A stretch of DNA of 64,000 bases from Pseudomonas sp. KU26590 (GCF_026153515.1 NZ_CP110644.1:2571501-2635500); one strand, 5' to 3'; positions 17,258-27,187 are shown, counted from the first letter of the stretch. The notes: generated from the letters alone by a model not told the origin. Program-made: numbers and translations.

Positions 17258-18268
17258 ATGCTGCCTATCACAGAACCCCGTACCGACCGCCTGTCGTCCG
17301 AGCCCTCGCGGCGTTTTTCCGTGGCCCCCATGATGGACTGGACGGACCGTCACTGCCGTTTCTTCCTGCGTCTGCTGTCGAAAAAGGCGCTGCTGTACAC
17401 CGAGATGGTCACTACCGGCGCATTGCTCCACGGCGACACCGAGCGCTTCTTGCGCCACGACGAGACGGAGCATCCGCTGGCCCTGCAACTGGGCGGCAGC
17501 AACCCGGCCGACCTTGCGGCCAGTGCGCGTCTCGCTCAGGCAGCGGGTTACGATGAAGTCAATCTCAACGTCGGTTGCCCGAGCGATCGCGTGCAGAACA
17601 ACATGATCGGCGCGGTGTTGATGGGGCATCCGCAGCTGGTGGCCGATTGCGTCAAAGCCATGCGCGACGCGGTGACCATTCCGGTGACGGTCAAGCACCG
17701 CATCGGCATCAACGGCCGCGACAGTTACGAGCAGCTGTGCGAGTTCGTCGGCACCGTGCGCGACGCCGGCTGCAACAGCTTCACTGTGCATGCCCGGATT
17801 GCCATTCTTGAAGGCCTGTCGCCCAAGGAAAACCGTGACATCCCGCCGCTGCGTTATGACCTCGCCGCGCAACTCAAGCAGGACTTCCCGGAACTGGAGA
17901 TCATCCTCAACGGCGGTATCAAGACCCTGGAGCAGTGCCAGGAGCACCTGAACACCTTCGACGGTGTGATGCTCGGTCGCGAGGCGTACCACAACCCGTA
18001 CCTGCTGGCAGGCGTGGACCGCGAACTGTTCGGCAGCGACGCCCCGCAGATCACCCGCGCCGAAGCCTTGGCGCTGCTGCGCCAGTATGTGCAAGCGCAC
18101 ATACGCGACGGCGGCTCGATGCACCACATCACCCGCCACGTGCTGGGTCTGGGCACCGGCTTCCCCGGTGCGCGCAAGTTTCGGCAGATGCTCTCGGTGG
18201 ACATTCACAAGACGGACGATCCGCTTGCGCTGCTGGATCGGGCGGGGGCGTTGCTGGAGGGGCGGTGA
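17258..18268 (+). CDS. dusA: tRNA-dihydrouridine(20/20a) synthase DusA
   Basis: FMN-dependent reduction of U20/U20a in the tRNA D-loop using NADPH. 336 residues. FSVAPMMDWTDRHCRFF is the FMN-binding start of the TIM barrel. The catalytic Cys lies in NLNVGCPSDRVQ near residue 107, the phosphate/RNA residues in VKHRIGIN, and the DusA-specific HARIAILEGLSPKENRDIPPL near residue 180. NGGI and MLGREAYHNPYLL complete the FMN site. Confidence 0.95.
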   Translation: MLPITEPRTDRLSSEPSRRFSVAPMMDWTDRHCRFFLRLLSKKALLYTEMVTTGALLHGDTERFLRHDETEHPLALQLGGSNPADLAASARLAQAAGYDEVNLNVGCPSDRVQNNMIGAVLMGHPQLVADCVKAMRDAVTIPVTVKHRIGINGRDSYEQLCEFVGTVRDAGCNSFTVHARIAILEGLSPKENRDIPPLRYDLAAQLKQDFPELEIILNGGIKTLEQCQEHLNTFDGVMLGREAYHNPYLLAGVDRELFGSDAPQITRAEALALLRQYVQAHIRDGGSMHHITRHVLGLGTGFPGARKFRQMLSVDIHKTDDPLALLDRAGALLEGR

Positions 18269-18312
18269 GGTTGGGGGAGCCTATAGGCTCCCGGATTTCG
18301 GATTATTGACGG

Positions 18313-18597
18313 TCACCACTTCGCGCGCGGCCGCTGTTTCGTATGGAAAATCCTCAGAATTTGCAGCCGGTCGCCGACAACTCGATACGGTATCAAATAG
18401 GACCAGTTCGGTACCGCCCATTCCCGCGTGTTTTTGACCCGACCCTCACGTCCCATACCGGGAAACAAAACCAGGTTATCAACGCTCGCGAAAATGGCAT
18501 CGGCGAAATCGTCAGCGGCCTCTGGATTCTCCAGCGCAATATAATCGGCTTCATCTTTGAGGTTCTTGAGGGCTTGTTCCAGCCACTCAACTCGCAT
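18313..18597 (-). CDS. RelE/ParE-type toxin
   Basis: 94 residues: MRVEWLEQALKNLKDEADYIALENPEAA..., the N-terminal alpha pair of the ParE/RelE superfamily. It ends WSYLIPYRVVGDRLQILRIFHTKQRPRA, with the conserved IPYRV and ILRIxH. Expected to poison gyrase (ParE) or act as an mRNA interferase (RelE); which one is not decidable here. It overlaps the upstream antitoxin gene by 11 bp, the normal antitoxin-first order. Confidence 0.88.
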   Translation of the reverse strand: MRVEWLEQALKNLKDEADYIALENPEAADDFADAIFASVDNLVLFPGMGREGRVKNTREWAVPNWSYLIPYRVVGDRLQILRIFHTKQRPRAKW

Positions 18598-18829
18598 CCC
18601 GACCCCAACGCCGGGCGCGCATCGCCGCGACTTGCTGGTCGCTTGCGAATTTTCCTTCGTCCGCCTCAATCACCGCTTGCTCGATCTGGGCGGTGAGAGT
18701 CTTTTCGTGTTCGATGTAGTCACGAAGGACATCCATGGCCAGATAGCTTGCGCTCTGGCCATGTGCCTTGGCGAGATCGGCGAGGGAGTTGGATAGGTCT
18801 TCCGGGAGGTTCAGCGATAGTCCGGTCAT
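18587..18829 (-). CDS. Ribbon-helix-helix (ParD/CopG-type) antitoxin
   Basis: About 80 residues. MTGLSLNLPEDLSNSLADLAKAHGQSASYLAMDVLRDYIEHE is an RHH DNA-binding domain (beta strand, then two helices). An acidic, disordered tail (EADEGKFASDQQVAAM) should wrap the toxin. ATG 18829 is chosen as the RHH strand starts there; 39 further upstream codons are non-conserved. It probably autoregulates the pair. Confidence 0.87.
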   Translation of the reverse strand: MTGLSLNLPEDLSNSLADLAKAHGQSASYLAMDVLRDYIEHEKTLTAQIEQAVIEADEGKFASDQQVAAMRARRWGRDAS

Positions 18830-18947
18830 GGCAACCTCGACATTGAGTGGTGGGCCGTATGTTACACCGTCGTCCTGAATCGAGAACCGGCAGGTTGTCG
18901 CGAGTCGTGTACGACAGATCCAGGATTGACCGGTCCGGCGCTCCAAC

Positions 18948-19022
18948 TTGCTGGCGAAGGCACTCGTCCAGACATGAGCGTGTGAGCTTACACAACAGGT
19001 TCGCCAGCAAGCCGGCTCCTAC
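18948..19022. repeat. REP inverted pair
   Basis: CAACTTGCTGGCGAAGGC and the inverse TTCGCCAGCAAGCCGG lie either side of a spacer of about 43 nt. It occupies the gap between the antitoxin and xylH; nothing else is seen there. Confidence 0.65.
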
Positions 19023-19057
19023 GGGCTCGTGTGGTGAAAGTCGGTGTGGTTAAGCAC

Positions 19058-20194
19058 TCACCGCCGCCCGGCCCGCGTACTCACATCCACCCACACCGCC
19101 AGCACCAGAATGCTGCCCTTGACGATCATCTGCCAGTAGCTGTCGACGTCGAGCATGGACATGCCGTTGTCGAGGCTGGTGATGACCAGGGCGCCGAGCA
19201 GTGCGCCGTACACGGTGCCCGAGCCGCCGCGCATGGAGGTGCCGCCGATGAAGCAGGCGGCGATGGCGTCGAGTTCGCCCATGTTGCCCGCCGACGGTGA
19301 ACCGGCGGCCAGGCGGGCGGTGTTGACCAGGCCGGCGAGGGCGCACATCACGCCCATGATGCCGAAGATCCACAATTTCACCGCCTGCACGTTAATGCCG
19401 GACAGGCGCGTGGCTTCCATGTTGCTGCCCACCGAGTAGATGCGGCGGCCGAACACGGTCTGGCTGGTGATGTAGCTGAAGACGCCAAGCAGGACCAACA
19501 GCAGCAGGACAGGCACCGGTATCCCGTCGTAGCTGTTCAGCGTGTAGACGAAGCCCGCAAGCACAGCCCCTATCGCCGCCACGCGCACGACATCCCGAAC
19601 CAGCGAATGCGCGGCCAGCCCGTGCAGCGCGCGGTTGCTGCGCTGGCGCCAGGTCAGCAACAGCGTCAGCGCAAACAACAGCACGCCGAGCACGATCCCC
19701 ACCAGCGGCGGCAGATAACCCTGGCCGATGTAGACCAGTTCCGGCGACACCGGCGCGATGGTGGTGCCGCCGGTGATCCCCAGAAGAATCCCGCGAAACG
19801 CCAGCATGCCGCCCAGGCCGACGATGAACGAGGGAATGCGCAGGTACGCGGTCATGCAGCCGTTGGCGAGGCCGATCAACAGCCCGCAGCCGGCGACGAT
19901 GCACAGGTTCAGTGGCAGCGGCAGGTGATAGACCACGTCGAGAATCGCCGCCACGCCGCCGAGCAAACCGAGCAGCGAACCCACCGACAGATCGATCTCG
20001 CCGCTGATGATCACCAGCACCATGCCGCAGGCCAGAATCCCGGTAATCGACATCTGCCGCAGCAGGTTGGACAGGTTGCGCGGCGTCAGGAAACCCCCAT
20101 CGGTTTGCCAACTGAAGAACAGCCAGATGACCGCGATGGCGATCACCAGGGCGAGCATTTTGTAGCGAGTAAACAGTTGCTTGAGCTGATTCAT
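19058..20194 (-). CDS. xylH: D-xylose ABC transporter permease XylH
   Basis: Inner-membrane permease of the XylFGH xylose importer. 378 residues with about ten hydrophobic segments ([38 protein letters not shown]). The BPD_transp_2 motifs are [21 protein letters not shown] near residue 65 and [16 protein letters not shown] [18 protein letters not shown] near 255, with [20 protein letters not shown] following. It overlaps xylG by 4 bp (ATGA). Confidence 0.93.
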   Translation of the reverse strand: MNQLKQLFTRYKMLALVIAIAVIWLFFSWQTDGGFLTPRNLSNLLRQMSITGILACGMVLVIISGEIDLSVGSLLGLLGGVAAILDVVYHLPLPLNLCIVAGCGLLIGLANGCMTAYLRIPSFIVGLGGMLAFRGILLGITGGTTIAPVSPELVYIGQGYLPPLVGIVLGVLLFALTLLLTWRQRSNRALHGLAAHSLVRDVVRVAAIGAVLAGFVYTLNSYDGIPVPVLLLLVLLGVFSYITSQTVFGRRIYSVGSNMEATRLSGINVQAVKLWIFGIMGVMCALAGLVNTARLAAGSPSAGNMGELDAIAACFIGGTSMRGGSGTVYGALLGALVITSLDNGMSMLDVDSYWQMIVKGSILVLAVWVDVSTRAGRR

Positions 20195-21783
20195 TGACGC
20201 GCGTCTCCCACAGCACCTGGCCGGTCGTTATTGTTTTTGTTGTGCGCAGCAAGGGCGTCCCCGGACTGGCTGAGTGCGGCAGCCAGCACCTGTTCCTGGG
20301 TCAGGCCCTGATTGATGAAGTCCCCGCGCAGTTGGCCTTCGCCGATCACCAGCACGCGGTCGGAGACGCCGAGCACTTCGGCCAGCTCCGACGACACCAT
20401 GATGATCGACACGCCGCTGGCCGCCAGCGCGCCCATCAGTTTGTAGATCTCGTACTTGGCGCCGACGTCCACGCCGCGAGTAGGCTCGTCGAGAATCAAA
20501 ACTCGCGGCTGGGTCAGCAGCATTTTCGCCAGCACGGCTTTTTGCTGATTGCCGCCGGAGAGGCTGGTGATTGGCAGGAACGGGCTCGCGGTCTTCAGGT
20601 GCATGCGCGCGATTTCCTTGTCGATGCTGCCCAGCTCGGCTTCGGCGTCGATGCGCGTCAAGTGGGCGAAGCGGTCGAGCACGGCGAGGGTGATGTTCTG
20701 GCCCACGCCCAGGTCCGGAATGATGCCCTGACGCTTGCGGTCCTCGGGGACCATGCACAGCCCCGCCCGGATCGATTTGAGTGGCGTGCGCGTGTCGATG
20801 GGTTTGCCGTCCAGCCACACTTCGCCGGTGTACCGGCCCGGGTAGGCGCCGAACAGCGCCGAGACCAGTTCGGTGCGGCCGGCCCCGACCAGCCCGGCGA
20901 TGCCGAGGATTTCCCCGCGCCTGAGCACGAACGAGATGTCATCCACGCGCTTGCGTTTCGGGTTGTCGACGTCGTAGCAGGTGACGTGGCGCGCCTCGAA
21001 AATCACCTCGCCAACGGTGTGGGGCTCGGTGGGGTAGAGGTTGCTCATCTCGCGGCCGACCATCTGCGTGATGATCTTCGGAATGTCCATGTCGGCCATG
21101 GCCGTGGTCGCGATGTGCTTGCCGTCGCGGATCACCGCGATGGTGTCGCAAACGGCGGCGACTTCATCGAGCTTGTGGGAAATGTAGACACAGGCGACGC
21201 CTTTGGCTTTGAGCTCGCGAATGATGTCGAGCAGGACCTCGATTTCCGAGCGGGTCAGGGCAGAAGAGGGCTCGTCGAGGATCAGCAGTCGCGTCTGTTT
21301 GTTCAACGCCTTGGCGATTTCCACCAGTTGCTGATAACCGCCGCCGTATTGCGAGACCGGCAGGGCGACGTTCATGTCCGGCACTTTCAGTTCGCGCATC
21401 AGGGCTTCGGCGCGGTGGATCATCGCCGGGTAATTCATGCGCCCGCCCGGCAGGGTCAGTTCGTGGCCCATGAAGATGTTTTCCGCCACCGACAGGTCGG
21501 GGACGAGGGTGAGTTCCTGGTGAATGATGACGATCCCGGCGGCCTCGGTTTCGCTGATGGATTGCGCCCTCAGCGGCTGGCCGTCCCAGAGGATTTCACC
21601 CTCCCAGGTGCCGTGGGGATAGACCGCCGAGAGGACTTTCATCAGCGTTGATTTGCCGGCGCCGTTCTCGCCGCACAGGCCGACGCATTCGCCGGCGCGC
21701 ACCTTGATGTCGATGCCGTTGAGTGCCTTGACACCGCCGAAGGATTTGACGATGCCGTTCATTTGCAGCAGGTAATCGGACAT
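20191..21783 (-). CDS. xylG: D-xylose ABC transporter ATPase XylG (two ATPase domains)
   Basis: 530 residues with tandem ABC domains, the layout of monosaccharide importers. Domain 1 has Walker [10 protein letters not shown], signature-like [13 protein letters not shown], and [11 protein letters not shown]. Domain 2 begins near residue 260: [16 protein letters not shown] as a degenerate Walker A, signature [13 protein letters not shown], and [20 protein letters not shown]. It couples ATP hydrolysis to xylose uptake with XylH and XylF. Confidence 0.93.
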   Translation of the reverse strand: MSDYLLQMNGIVKSFGGVKALNGIDIKVRAGECVGLCGENGAGKSTLMKVLSAVYPHGTWEGEILWDGQPLRAQSISETEAAGIVIIHQELTLVPDLSVAENIFMGHELTLPGGRMNYPAMIHRAEALMRELKVPDMNVALPVSQYGGGYQQLVEIAKALNKQTRLLILDEPSSALTRSEIEVLLDIIRELKAKGVACVYISHKLDEVAAVCDTIAVIRDGKHIATTAMADMDIPKIITQMVGREMSNLYPTEPHTVGEVIFEARHVTCYDVDNPKRKRVDDISFVLRRGEILGIAGLVGAGRTELVSALFGAYPGRYTGEVWLDGKPIDTRTPLKSIRAGLCMVPEDRKRQGIIPDLGVGQNITLAVLDRFAHLTRIDAEAELGSIDKEIARMHLKTASPFLPITSLSGGNQQKAVLAKMLLTQPRVLILDEPTRGVDVGAKYEIYKLMGALAASGVSIIMVSSELAEVLGVSDRVLVIGEGQLRGDFINQGLTQEQVLAAALSQSGDALAAHNKNNNDRPGAVGDARQ

Positions 21784-21817
21784 TGCGCGCTATTCCCAGG
21801 ACAGGCCGGAGTTCTCG

Positions 21818-21957
21818 TGCAGGAGCGAGGCTTGTCCCGCGACCGGCTGTGTAGCCGTCGTAAATTCAGCAGACGCGTTGTGTCAGACAAACCACAGTGT
21901 CAGGTTTTACGACGGGTTCCCGCCGCTCGCGGGACAAGCCACGCTCCTACAGGTGTC
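21818..21957. repeat. REP inverted pair between xylG and xylF
   Basis: GCAGGAGCGAGGCTTGTCCCGCG at the left and its inverse CGCGGGACAAGCCACGCTCCT at the right frame about 85 nt. The position within the xylFGH transcript could lower xylGH relative to xylF; that is inference. Confidence 0.7.
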
Positions 21958-22000
21958 GGTGCAGGCTCACACTGCAGCTAGGGCAGCCTGCCAAGGGTGA

Positions 22001-23002
22001 TCACTTCCCGGCGATCTGGTCCTTGGTATAGAACCCGTCCTTTTCCAGCAGATCGATGTTGTCCTTGGTCAGCGGCGTCGGGGTCAGGAGGATGGTGTCG
22101 ACCTTTTTCGCGCCGTTGTCGTACTGCGAGCTGAAGGTAGGTTTTTCGTTACGCGCCAGTTGCACCGACAGTTTCGCGGCTTCCGAGGCGATCAGTTTCA
22201 GCGGTTTGTACACGGTCATGGTCTGGGTGCCGTCGATCACGCGCTTGACCGCGGCCAGGTCGGCGTCCTGCCCGGAGATGGGCACTTTGCCGGCCAGTCT
22301 CTGCGCGGCGAGGGCCTGAATCGCGCCGCCGGCGGTGGCGTCGTTGGAGGCGACGATGCCGTCGATCTTGTTGTTGTTTTTGGTCAGGGCGTTTTCGACG
22401 ATGCTCAGGGCTTCGGTCGGGTTCCACTCCTTGACCCATTGCTGGCCGACAATCTTGATGTCGCCCTTGTCGATGGCCGGCTGCAGTACTTTCATCTGGC
22501 CTTCGCGCAGGACCTTGGCGTTGTTGTCGGTGGGCGCGCCGCCGAGCAGGAAGTAATTGCCTTTGGGCGCAGCTTTGAGCACACCGGCCGCCTGCATTTC
22601 GCCGACTTTTTCGTTATCGAAGGAAATATAGGCGTCGATGTCGGCATTGAGGATCAGCCGGTCGTAAGACACCACTTTGATGCCGGCCTTCTTGGCTTCG
22701 GCAACCGCGTTGGTCAGCACGGTGGCGTTGAACGGCACGATGACGATGACGTCGACGCCGCGGGAGATCAGGTTTTCGATCTGGGAGATCTGTTTGCCTT
22801 CGTTGGCATCAGCGGACTGGACGTACACCTTGGCCTCCATTTTCTCTGCGGCTGCGACGAAGTAATCGCGGTCCCGGGCCCAGCGTTCGAGGCGCAGGTC
22901 ATCGATGGAAAAGCCGATTTTCGGATGGGCCGAATCGGCCATGACGGGCAGGCTGAGCAGGGCCAGGGCAGTGGCGAGCAGGGTGGTCTTGAAGCTGTTC
23001 AT
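22001..23002 (-). CDS. xylF: D-xylose periplasmic binding protein XylF
   Basis: 333 residues with signal peptide MNSFKTTLLATALALLSLPVMA. Type 1 periplasmic fold: KIGFSIDDLRLERWARDRDYF, IENLISRGVDVIVIVPFNA, VVSYDRLILNADIDAYISFDN, VGQQWVKEWNPTEAL, VASNDATAGGAIQAL and ISGQDADLAAVKRVIDGTQTMTV. These match XylF closely. Delivers xylose to XylGH. Confidence 0.94.
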   Translation of the reverse strand: MNSFKTTLLATALALLSLPVMADSAHPKIGFSIDDLRLERWARDRDYFVAAAEKMEAKVYVQSADANEGKQISQIENLISRGVDVIVIVPFNATVLTNAVAEAKKAGIKVVSYDRLILNADIDAYISFDNEKVGEMQAAGVLKAAPKGNYFLLGGAPTDNNAKVLREGQMKVLQPAIDKGDIKIVGQQWVKEWNPTEALSIVENALTKNNNKIDGIVASNDATAGGAIQALAAQRLAGKVPISGQDADLAAVKRVIDGTQTMTVYKPLKLIASEAAKLSVQLARNEKPTFSSQYDNGAKKVDTILLTPTPLTKDNIDLLEKDGFYTKDQIAGK

Positions 23003-23111
23003 GGGGTTGCGTCCTGTTATTTTTGTTTAGAGACACTTTTCGAGCATGTACCGGTGGAACTGTAGAGACTGGCCGCGCGCGGCGAGCAGGGATTTGTCGT
23101 GAGAATGTAAC

Positions 23112-23284
23112 CAACGCAATTCCCGGCTGAAGCCGGTCCTGCTCACCCATCGCGTCCATCCAGCGGATTTGGCGATGACCTCGACTGGTAGGACCGGCTT
23201 TAGCCGGGAATGCGTCAGTCGTCACACTGCAAATGTGAGGGTGCTACCACTGGCCTCTTCCCGGCTGAAGCCGGTCCTACGAAA
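23112..23284. repeat. REPIN cluster between xylF and xylA
   Basis: Three arms of one family: TTCCCGGCTGAAGCCGGTCC near 23118, its inverse GGACCGGCTTTAGCCGGGAA near 23192, and TTCCCGGCTGAAGCCGGTCC near 23262. The last two form a convergent pair about 70 nt apart. No gene in 23003-23324. Confidence 0.8.
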
Positions 23285-23324
23285 GACATAGCATCCATCC
23301 AGCAGGGATCGCGGGCGCCTGCTG

Positions 23325-24641
23325 TCAGGGATAGATAAACCGGTTGACCACGCCTTCGAGCATTTCCTGGCGGCCGCTCACGGCTTGGGGGTTGAGTTCG
23401 TTGTCCAGCGCGTGCTGCGCCAGAGAATCCAGGCTGAATTCCCCCGACAGCACGGCGCGCCCGAACGGTTGGTCCCAGCCGGCATAGCGCTGGTCCTTGA
23501 ACGCCTGCAGCTTGTCGTCCTGAATCATCGCAGCAGCCCGTTCCAGCGACAGCGCCAGCACGTCCATGGCCGCAACGTGGCCGTAGAACAGGTCGATTTC
23601 GTCCAGGCTTTGCCGGCGTACTTTTGAATCGAAGTTATAGCCGCCGTTCTTGAAACCGCCGGCCTTGAGAATCTCGTAAGTGGCCAGGGTCAGCTCTTCG
23701 ACGCTGTTGGGGAACTGGTCGGTGTCCCAACCGTTCTGCGGATCGCCGCGGTTGGCGTCGATGCTGCCGAAGATGCCGAGGGACGCCGCCGTGGCGATTT
23801 CATGGTGAAAACTGTGGCCGGCGAGGGTGGCGTGGTTGGCCTCGATATTGACCTTGATCTCTTTCTCCAGACCGAACTGCTGCAGAAAGCCGAACACCGT
23901 GGCGGTGTCGTAATCGTATTGGTGCTTGGTCGGCTCCTGGGGTTTGGGCTCGATCAAGAGGTCGCCGGTAAAACCGATCTTGTGCTTGTGCTCGACCACC
24001 ATGCCCATGAAGCGCCCCAGTTGCTCGCGCTCGCGCGCAAGGTCGGTGTTGAGCAGCGTTTCGTAACCCTCGCGACCGCCCCACAGCACGTAGTTCGAGC
24101 CCTTGAGCCGATGGGTCGCGTTCATCGCGCTGAACACCTGGGCGGCGGCATAAGCGAACACTTCCGGGTCGGGGTTACTTGCAGCGCCGGCCGCGAAGCG
24201 CGGGTTGCTAAAGCAGTTGGCAGTGCCCCACAGCAGCTGAATGCCGCTCTGTTCCTGATGGCGTTCGAGTTCGTCGACCATCTGCGCGAAGTTGTGGCTG
24301 TACTCCTTGAGGCTCGCGCCTTCGGGGGCGACGTCGGTGTCGTGGAAGCTGTAGTAGTCGATGCCCAGTTTTGAGAAGAATTCGAACGCCGCGTCGGCTT
24401 TCAAACGCGCCAGCTCCATGGCGTCCCCCGGTTTGACCCATGGCCGCTTGAAGGTGCCGACGCCGAACATGTCGGCGCCCGGCCAGACGAATGTGTGCCA
24501 GTAGCAGGCGGCCATGCGCAGGTGTTCGCGCATGGGTTTGCCGAGGATGATCTTGTTGGCGTCGTAATGGCGGAAGGCGAGGGGCGACTCGCTGCCGGGG
24601 CCTTCGTAGCGAATGGTGTCGATATCGGGGAAGCAGGGCAT
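23325..24641 (-). CDS. xylA: Xylose isomerase
   Basis: Converts D-xylose to D-xylulose with two divalent metals; cytoplasmic. 438 residues, the usual class II length. Landmarks: [24 protein letters not shown] (catalytic His/Asp), [66 protein letters not shown] and [22 protein letters not shown] 24641 is chosen ([21 protein letters not shown] upstream). First gene of xylA-xylFGH, divergent from xylR. Confidence 0.95.
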   Translation of the reverse strand: MPCFPDIDTIRYEGPGSESPLAFRHYDANKIILGKPMREHLRMAACYWHTFVWPGADMFGVGTFKRPWVKPGDAMELARLKADAAFEFFSKLGIDYYSFHDTDVAPEGASLKEYSHNFAQMVDELERHQEQSGIQLLWGTANCFSNPRFAAGAASNPDPEVFAYAAAQVFSAMNATHRLKGSNYVLWGGREGYETLLNTDLAREREQLGRFMGMVVEHKHKIGFTGDLLIEPKPQEPTKHQYDYDTATVFGFLQQFGLEKEIKVNIEANHATLAGHSFHHEIATAASLGIFGSIDANRGDPQNGWDTDQFPNSVEELTLATYEILKAGGFKNGGYNFDSKVRRQSLDEIDLFYGHVAAMDVLALSLERAAAMIQDDKLQAFKDQRYAGWDQPFGRAVLSGEFSLDSLAQHALDNELNPQAVSGRQEMLEGVVNRFIYP

Positions 24642-24831
24642 CGCGGTTTCCTTATTGTTTTGGCGGCGGCGTTCTTCACGTTTTTTGTTCTTGGCTGTCA
24701 CCGATACTAGCAACGGCCTCGTGCGCGCCGATTGCGAAAATCACCAACCCGGTGTTCGATTTTGAGTATTGAGATTCCCCCGGCGCAGGCCTAGTCTGTG
24801 CCGACTCGCTTCACAGGCCCGGGGAACAATA

Positions 24832-26019
24832 ATGAAAACCGTCCCGCCCGCTCACCGCATCGCGCTGTTGTTCAACGGCGGCAAGATCTATGACCGCGGC
24901 ATCATCACCGGCATCGGCAATTACCTGAGCAGCACCCGTGCCTCCTGGGACCTGTTTCTGGAAGAGGACTTTCTCTGCCGCCTGAAAGGCATTGAGCGCT
25001 GGCAGGGCGACGGCATCATTGCGGACTTCGACGATCCGCTGATCGGCGAGGCGCTGGCCGGCAGCACCTTGCCGGTGGTGGCCGTGGGCGGTTCCTACGA
25101 GGACGAGCGGGCCTACCCGAAGCACATTCCCTACGTCGCCACCGACAATTTTGCGCTTATCAAGCTGGCCTATGAGCACCTGATCGAGGCCGGGCTGACG
25201 CGTTTTGCCTGTTTCAGCCTGCCGGAAGCCCAGAGCAATCGCTGGGCCCAGGAGCGCGAGAAAGCCTTCCACCGGCTGTTGCAGCGCGACGGTTTGCACG
25301 GCGAGGTCTATCGCGGTCTGAGCACCAGCGCGCCGATGTGGGACAGCGCCGTCGAACAGCAGATCACCTGGCTGCAAAGCCTGCCTAAACCCATCGGTAT
25401 CATCGCTGTCAGCGATGCCCGCGCGCGGCAGTTGCTGCAGGCGTGCCTGACGGCGGGCATCGCGGTGCCCGAGCAAGTGGCGTTGATTGGCATCGACAAC
25501 GACCCGCTGACCCGCACCCTGACGCGGGTGCCGCTCAGTTCGGTGACCCAGGGTACGCAAAGCATGGGGCGCACGGCGGCGCGTTTGCTCCACCAGATGC
25601 TCCACGGCATGCCGTCCACTGCCAGCCAGATTCTGGTACCTCCCGAGGCCATCAACGTTCAGGCCTCCAGCCTGCATCAGCCGCTGGGCAATCCTTACGT
25701 CATGCAGGCGCTGCACTTCATTCGCCAGTACGCGTGCCAGGGCATTAAAACCGCCCAGGTCGCGGGCTACGTCGGCATTTCCCGTTCTTCGCTGGAATCG
25801 CACTTTCGCAGGGCGCGCGGTTGCAGCGTGCATGACGAGATTCTGAGCTTCAAACTGACCGCCGCGGCGTCGGGCCTGAAGCACGGTGACTCGGCCATCG
25901 CCGACATCGCGCAAAACTGCGGTTTCAAGTCCGCGCAATACCTGCACACGGTGTTCCGCCGGGAGTTCGGCTGCACCCCCCGCGAATATCAGCAAGGGGA
26001 TGCGGCACCGATTCATTGA
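24832..26019 (+). CDS. xylR: Xylose operon activator XylR (AraC family with sugar-binding domain)
   Basis: About 395 residues: an N-terminal type 1 periplasmic-binding-like xylose sensor (residues 10-280, RIALLFNGGKIYDRGIITGI, DGIIADFDDP, ALIGIDNDPLTRTL) and a C-terminal AraC domain (about 290-390, TAQVAGYVGISRSSLESHFRRARG; IADIAQNCGFKSAQYLHTVFRREFGCTP) with two helix-turn-helix units. ATG 24832 is chosen from the XylR-like start. It probably activates the divergent xylA-xylFGH from the 190-bp shared region. Confidence 0.93.
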   Translation: MKTVPPAHRIALLFNGGKIYDRGIITGIGNYLSSTRASWDLFLEEDFLCRLKGIERWQGDGIIADFDDPLIGEALAGSTLPVVAVGGSYEDERAYPKHIPYVATDNFALIKLAYEHLIEAGLTRFACFSLPEAQSNRWAQEREKAFHRLLQRDGLHGEVYRGLSTSAPMWDSAVEQQITWLQSLPKPIGIIAVSDARARQLLQACLTAGIAVPEQVALIGIDNDPLTRTLTRVPLSSVTQGTQSMGRTAARLLHQMLHGMPSTASQILVPPEAINVQASSLHQPLGNPYVMQALHFIRQYACQGIKTAQVAGYVGISRSSLESHFRRARGCSVHDEILSFKLTAAASGLKHGDSAIADIAQNCGFKSAQYLHTVFRREFGCTPREYQQGDAAPIH

Positions 26020-26085
26020 TTTGCTTTAGGGCGCCCCGTTGTGGGCGCGTCTGTCATAACAACGACAACATCACAGGAGTCATCG

Positions 26086-27012
26086 ATGCATCCGATTCGT
26101 TTAGGGCTGGTGGGTTACGGCAAGATCGCCCAGGACCAGCACGTGCCGGCGATCCACGCCAGTGACCGCTTTGAGCTGGTGGCCGTGGCGACGCTGGGTC
26201 AGCACTGTCCGGGCGTGCCTAACTTCAATTCGCTGGCAGAGCTGCTGGCGCAAGGACCGGCGGTGGACGCCATTGCGTTCTGCACACCGCCCCAGGGGCG
26301 TTTTGCGCTGGTTGAAGAGGCGCTGAAAGGCGGCAAACACGTGCTGGTGGAAAAACCGCCGTGCTCGACCCTGGGCGAAGCGCTCTCTCTGATTGATGAA
26401 GTCAATGCAGCGGGCGTCAGCGGTCTGTTCGCCTGGCATTCACGCTTCGCCCCGGGCGTGAGTAATGCTGCGCAATGGCTCGAAGGCAAGACGCTCAAGC
26501 AGGTGCGGATTGACTGGAAAGAGCAGGTGCGCAAGTGGCATCCGGGGCAGGCGTGGATCTGGCAGGCCGGCGGGCTGGGCGTGTTCGATCCGGGGATCAA
26601 TGCGTTGTCGATTGTCACCGAACTGCTGCCCAGCGCGCTGTTCGTCGAGTCTGCCCACCTGAGCGTGCCGAGCAACTGCCAGTCGCCGATTGCGGCGTCG
26701 TTGCAGATGCGTTGCGGTGAGGACGTGCAGGTGATCGCCGAACTGGATTTCGATCACAGCGTCAACGAGCAGTGGAGCATCGAGCTGCATTGCGAAGAAG
26801 GCGTTATGCGTCTTGACGCGGGCGGCGCGCAGGTCAGCATCGACGGCGTGGCGCAGACCGTGTCGGAAGAGGGCGAATACCCGGCCATGTATGGGCACTT
26901 CGCACGACTGATCGACGCGGGTAAGAGCGATCTGGACCTGCAGCCGTTGCGCATCGTCGCCGACAGCTTTTTTGTCGGCAGCAAGGAGACGGTGGCGGCT
27001 TTTATCGAGTGA
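26086..27012 (+). CDS. Gfo/Idh/MocA oxidoreductase, D-galactose/D-xylose 1-dehydrogenase-like
   Basis: 308 residues. The N-terminal Rossmann domain is MHPIRLGLVGYGKIAQDQHVPAI (GxGxxA-type dinucleotide motif GYGKIA), then CTPPQGRFALVEEALKGGKHVLVEKPP, with the EKP Lys. The substrate domain follows from about residue 125 (WHSRFAPGV, GGLGVFDPGINALS). It closely resembles Pseudomonas D-galactose 1-dehydrogenases. Next to xylR it may oxidise xylose or galactose/arabinose to the lactone; the substrate is inferred. ATG 26086 is preceded by ACAGGAG. Confidence 0.82.
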   Translation: MHPIRLGLVGYGKIAQDQHVPAIHASDRFELVAVATLGQHCPGVPNFNSLAELLAQGPAVDAIAFCTPPQGRFALVEEALKGGKHVLVEKPPCSTLGEALSLIDEVNAAGVSGLFAWHSRFAPGVSNAAQWLEGKTLKQVRIDWKEQVRKWHPGQAWIWQAGGLGVFDPGINALSIVTELLPSALFVESAHLSVPSNCQSPIAASLQMRCGEDVQVIAELDFDHSVNEQWSIELHCEEGVMRLDAGGAQVSIDGVAQTVSEEGEYPAMYGHFARLIDAGKSDLDLQPLRIVADSFFVGSKETVAAFIE

Positions 27013-27027
27013 CGCGTGATGATCGAC

Positions 27028-27064
27028 GCCCGGCCCGGCCCGGCCCGGCCCGGCCCGGCCCGGC
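27028..27064. repeat. CCCGG pentanucleotide microsatellite
   Basis: About seven perfect tandem copies of CCCGG begin 16 bp after the oxidoreductase stop. Likely slippage-prone; the 3' position puts it outside any reading frame. Confidence 0.85.
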
Positions 27065-27109
27065 GTGCCGGAACGGGCGTCGATGCGCATTTCACGCCTG
27101 CGAACAGCG

Positions 27110-27187
27110 TCAGATGTGCACGACCCCGGCCAGGGCGATTGAGAACGAAACGATCAGGGTCAACAGAATGGTCATGTTGATGGACAT
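27110..27187 (-). CDS. Candidate 25-residue membrane peptide
   Basis: ATG at 27187 opens a 25-codon frame beginning MSINMTILLTLIVSFSIALA and ending GVVHI, almost wholly one hydrophobic transmembrane helix. AAGGA lies about 10 nt upstream of the start. No family is recognised; it resembles small KdpF-like or stress-type membrane peptides only in size and hydropathy. Confidence 0.45.
   Translation of the reverse strand: MSINMTILLTLIVSFSIALAGVVHI

Noticed and set aside
20194..21651. 485-residue plus-strand frame over xylG
   Set aside because: Antisense shadow; xylG carries all ABC motifs on the minus strand.
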